Below are positions 61,949 through 64,000 of a stretch of 64,000 bases of DNA, in pieces. Both the position numbers and the translations under genes were made by a program. How positions within the stretch are numbered: position 1 is the first letter of the stretch; every line of letters starts with the position of its first letter. The notes under the pieces were generated by a model. The model was not told the origin of the DNA. It was given only the letters and a program-made list of their open reading frames with translations, and made no database searches. This DNA comes from an uncultured Gammaproteobacteria bacterium (GTDB lineage: Bacteria > Pseudomonadota > Gammaproteobacteria > UBA6429 > Thiohalophilaceae): contig CALBTB010000004.1 of the NCBI GenBank assembly GCA_937967995.1, positions 1-64,000 of the forward strand, given 5' to 3'.

Positions 61949-62389
61949 ATGAAGATTCTCCTCGGTTTGACGACAGCAATCACGGCTTTGACACTGGCTA
62001 CCATGGCGCCCGCCGCCACTTACAAATGGGTAGATGACCAGGGTAATGTCCACTATTCACAGTACCCGCCACCCGACAAGCAGTATGAACGCCTGAATAT
62101 CAAGACACCCAGGCCTTCTCCTTCGTCGGACCCTGCACCGACTGGTGCCGCTCAGCCAACGACCGGGACAACCGGTTCCGGCACTTCTACCAAATTAGTC
62201 GAAGATGAACTGGCCAAGAACAAGGCACTTCGTGAGCAAAACTGCAAATCCGCCAAGAAAAATCTGGAGATCTACACCGTCTACAAACGCTTCAAAGATA
62301 AGGACGGCAACATCGTGCGCATGGATGACGCCGAGCGCCAGCAAAAAATTGATGAATCCAAGCGAAATATTGAAGAGTTCTGTGACTGA
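61949..62389 (+). CDS. DUF4124-domain periplasmic protein
   Basis: 146 aa from the ATG at 61949, where a signal peptide starts (MKILLGLTTAITALTLATM to APAA); the upstream ATG at 61913 would add 12 residues ahead of it. The mature N-terminus TYKWVDDQGNVHYSQYPPP is the DUF4124 signature. A Pro/Ser/Thr-rich linker and a charged helical C-terminus with two cysteines (EQNCKSAK and EFCD) follow. Function unknown. Confidence 0.87.
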   Translation: MKILLGLTTAITALTLATMAPAATYKWVDDQGNVHYSQYPPPDKQYERLNIKTPRPSPSSDPAPTGAAQPTTGTTGSGTSTKLVEDELAKNKALREQNCKSAKKNLEIYTVYKRFKDKDGNIVRMDDAERQQKIDESKRNIEEFCD

Positions 62390-62395
62390 CCAGCC

Positions 62396-62740
62396 ATGCC
62401 TTATCTGAAAATTCAGACCAATCGCGTTGTTGACGAGGCAACAACCGGTGACCTGATCAAACAGGCTTCGCGTATCGTATCCGACCAGCTCGGTAAATCC
62501 GAAAATTATGTCATGGTGGCGATGGAGCCGACGGCACTGATGATTTTTGCCGGTGATGACGCCCCAACCGTCTTCATGGAATTGAAAAGCATCGGCCTGT
62601 CTGAGTCCCAGACCCCGGCACTGTCCGAGGCATTATGTTCGTTGATGCAGGATACACTGGGGGTGAGCACGGATCGTGTCTATATCGAATTCGCTGACGC
62701 TCCCCGCAAAATGTGGGGCTGGAATGGCGCGACATTCTGA
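62396..62740 (+). CDS. MIF-like tautomerase superfamily protein
   Basis: 114 aa. Pro2, exposed after Met removal, is the catalytic base of this fold; N-terminal MPYLKIQTNRVV and the C-terminal MWGWNGATF match the macrophage migration inhibitory factor type (phenylpyruvate tautomerase-like), and the length fits it rather than the 60-70 aa 4-oxalocrotonate tautomerase. Substrate unknown. It starts 6 bases after the first DUF4124 gene and ends 6 bases before the second. Confidence 0.87.
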   Translation: MPYLKIQTNRVVDEATTGDLIKQASRIVSDQLGKSENYVMVAMEPTALMIFAGDDAPTVFMELKSIGLSESQTPALSEALCSLMQDTLGVSTDRVYIEFADAPRKMWGWNGATF

Positions 62741-62746
62741 TCAGGC

Positions 62747-63025
62747 ATGAAAAAATGGTTGATCATTGGTCTGGGTATCCTGATTGCATTCGGCATTACC
62801 TTTTACAAGGACCCGGCTGTCAAAAGCTTTCTGGAACGCCAGTCCGATAATATCCTGCCTGAGCAAATCACTCATCTGAAAGCCTATCGCTGGCGTGACA
62901 AGGATGGCAACTGGCATGTCAGTGATCGTCCGCCACCCGATGGCATTGAATACGAAGAAGTCATTTATCATCGCGACACCAATGTGATTCCTTCTGATAA
63001 ACTAACGGGCGATAAAAACGACTGA
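62747..63025 (+). CDS. Small membrane-anchored DUF4124-type protein
   Basis: 92 aa. N-terminal hydrophobic helix (WLIIGLGILIAFGITFY) without a clear cleavage site, so probably an anchor, then a DUF4124-like core AYRWRDKDGNWHVSDRPPPDG. It is the second such protein in the row. Function unknown; the next gene is proS, 12 bases on. Confidence 0.82.
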   Translation: MKKWLIIGLGILIAFGITFYKDPAVKSFLERQSDNILPEQITHLKAYRWRDKDGNWHVSDRPPPDGIEYEEVIYHRDTNVIPSDKLTGDKND

Positions 63026-63037
63026 CCCAGAATAATC

Positions 63038-64000
63038 ATGCGTGCAACACAACTTTTACTATCCACACTCAAGGAAACCCCGTCCGACGCTGAAGTCATC
63101 AGCCACCAACTGATGTTACGGGCGGGTCTGATTCGAAAACTGGCAGCCGGGTTATATACCTGGCTGCCACTTGGCCTGCGTGTATTACGCAAGGTCGAAA
63201 CCATTGTTCGCGAGGAAATGAATCGCGCCGGTGCACAGGAAGTACTGATGCCCGCGGTACAGCCCGCGGAACTTTGGCAGGAGTCGGGGCGCTGGGAAAA
63301 ATACGGCCCGGAACTGCTGCGTCTGCAGGATCGGCATCAACGGGATTTCTGCTTTGGCCCGACTCACGAAGAAGTGATTACTGACCTGATTCGTCATGAA
63401 ATTCGCAGTTACAAACAACTGCCAAGTAATTTCTACCAGATCCAGACAAAGTTCAGGGATGAAATACGGCCACGCTTTGGCATCATGCGTGCGCGTGAAT
63501 TCCTGATGAAGGATGCCTACTCCTTTCATCTCGATCAGGCATCATTGCAGCAAACCTACGATGTCATGCACCAGACCTACTGTCGAATTTTCGATCGAAT
63601 TGGACTGGCATACCGGCCAGTACTCGCCGACACCGGTGCAATTGGTGGAAATGCCTCGCACGAATTTCATGTACTGGCAGATTCCGGTGAGGATGCCATC
63701 GCCTTCAGCACGGAAAGTGATTACGCCGCCAATGTTGAACTGGCCGAAGCCCTGCCACCATCAGACTCCCGGCCGGCACCCGGCCAGGACATGCAGAGCG
63801 TCGATACGCCCGATCAACACAGCATTGATGAAGTCAGTCAATTCCTCAGCATCGCACCATCACAGTGTGTCAAAACACTGATCGTTGAAGGTGATGATGA
63901 CGGATTAATTGCCCTGATACTCAGAGGTGATCATGAGCTGAATGCAGTCAAGGCAGAGAAGCTTGACGGTGTTGCCAGTCCGTTGCGCATGGCCAGCGCA
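63038..64000 (+). CDS. proS: ProS, prolyl-tRNA synthetase (partial, N-terminal part)
   Basis: The frame opens at ATG 63038 and runs off the window end after 321 codons. MRATQLLLSTLKETPSDAEV and RAGLIRKLAAGLYTWLPLG are the bacterial ProS N-terminus; motif 2 is in FRDEIRPRFGIMRAREFLMKDAYSF. From about residue 225 the Ybak-like editing insertion begins (CVKTLIVEGDDDG). It is the proS type with the editing domain, about half present here. Confidence 0.97.
   Translation, partial: MRATQLLLSTLKETPSDAEVISHQLMLRAGLIRKLAAGLYTWLPLGLRVLRKVETIVREEMNRAGAQEVLMPAVQPAELWQESGRWEKYGPELLRLQDRHQRDFCFGPTHEEVITDLIRHEIRSYKQLPSNFYQIQTKFRDEIRPRFGIMRAREFLMKDAYSFHLDQASLQQTYDVMHQTYCRIFDRIGLAYRPVLADTGAIGGNASHEFHVLADSGEDAIAFSTESDYAANVELAEALPPSDSRPAPGQDMQSVDTPDQHSIDEVSQFLSIAPSQCVKTLIVEGDDDGLIALILRGDHELNAVKAEKLDGVASPLRMASA

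Overview
The window looks like chromosome from a sulfur-oxidising gammaproteobacterium of moderate GC. It opens with the end of soxZ and a complete soxA, followed by a YeeE/YedE-type sulfur-compound transporter. The housekeeping blocks have gammaproteobacterial order: fmdB-aspS, yebC-ruvCAB-ybgC-tolQRAB-pal-cpoB-queEC, lptFG divergent from pepA-holC, and an ilvBNC-psd-pssA-leuA biosynthetic cluster. The genus cannot be told from the sequence alone.

Layout. 1-2.8 kb: soxZ end, soxA, a terminator, a 75-bp direct repeat that includes the 3' end of a tRNA-Lys(TTT) gene, the tRNA, and the transporter with a good promoter. 2.8-12.3 kb (minus strand): one long run from yebC through ruvCAB, ybgC, the Tol-Pal envelope machine, cpoB and the queuosine genes queE and queC. 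12.3-16.8 kb: a phosphosignalling module (CHASE2-Ser/Thr kinase, PP2C phosphatase, two FHA proteins) sitting between aspS and yebC. 17-19.1 kb: aspS and an FmdB zinc ribbon. 19.3-21.3 kb (plus): an SDR oxidoreductase and a third FHA protein. 21.3-28 kb (minus): a YadGH-like ABC exporter, purL and three tandem DUF2173-like genes. 28-37.5 kb: RDD protein, lptFG, pepA, holC, a small coiled-coil protein, a glycosyltransferase and valS. 37.5-47.3 kb (minus): a co-directional run of tetR, aas, MFS transporter, Tat-exported amidohydrolase, DUF2339, DUF3999 and DUF2970. 47.3-48.9 kb: prfC. 49.1-53.2 kb (plus): a four-gene MoxR/DUF58-type cassette whose ATPase and vWA-like proteins lack key residues. 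53.2-61.8 kb (minus): inositol-phosphatase-like protein, rimI, family-4 UDG, leuA, pssA, a psd-like gene with altered active site, ilvC, ilvN, ilvB. 61.9-64 kb (plus): two DUF4124 proteins around an MIF-like tautomerase, then the start of proS, which runs off the end.

The most interesting parts are: (1) the kinase/phosphatase/FHA module between aspS and yebC; (2) the divergent MoxR-DUF58 cassette with degenerate Walker B, sensor 1 and MIDAS motifs; (3) the psd-like gene in which two of three expected catalytic residues are changed; (4) the tetR-aas-MFS-amidohydrolase operon with a near-perfect promoter overlapped by repeated operator-like sites; (5) an attenuator in front of ilvB with a possible branched-chain leader peptide; (6) the DUF2173 triplet; and (7) a coding-looking extension downstream of holC that has no normal start codon. 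No CRISPR array, transposase, integrase or phage gene was seen.
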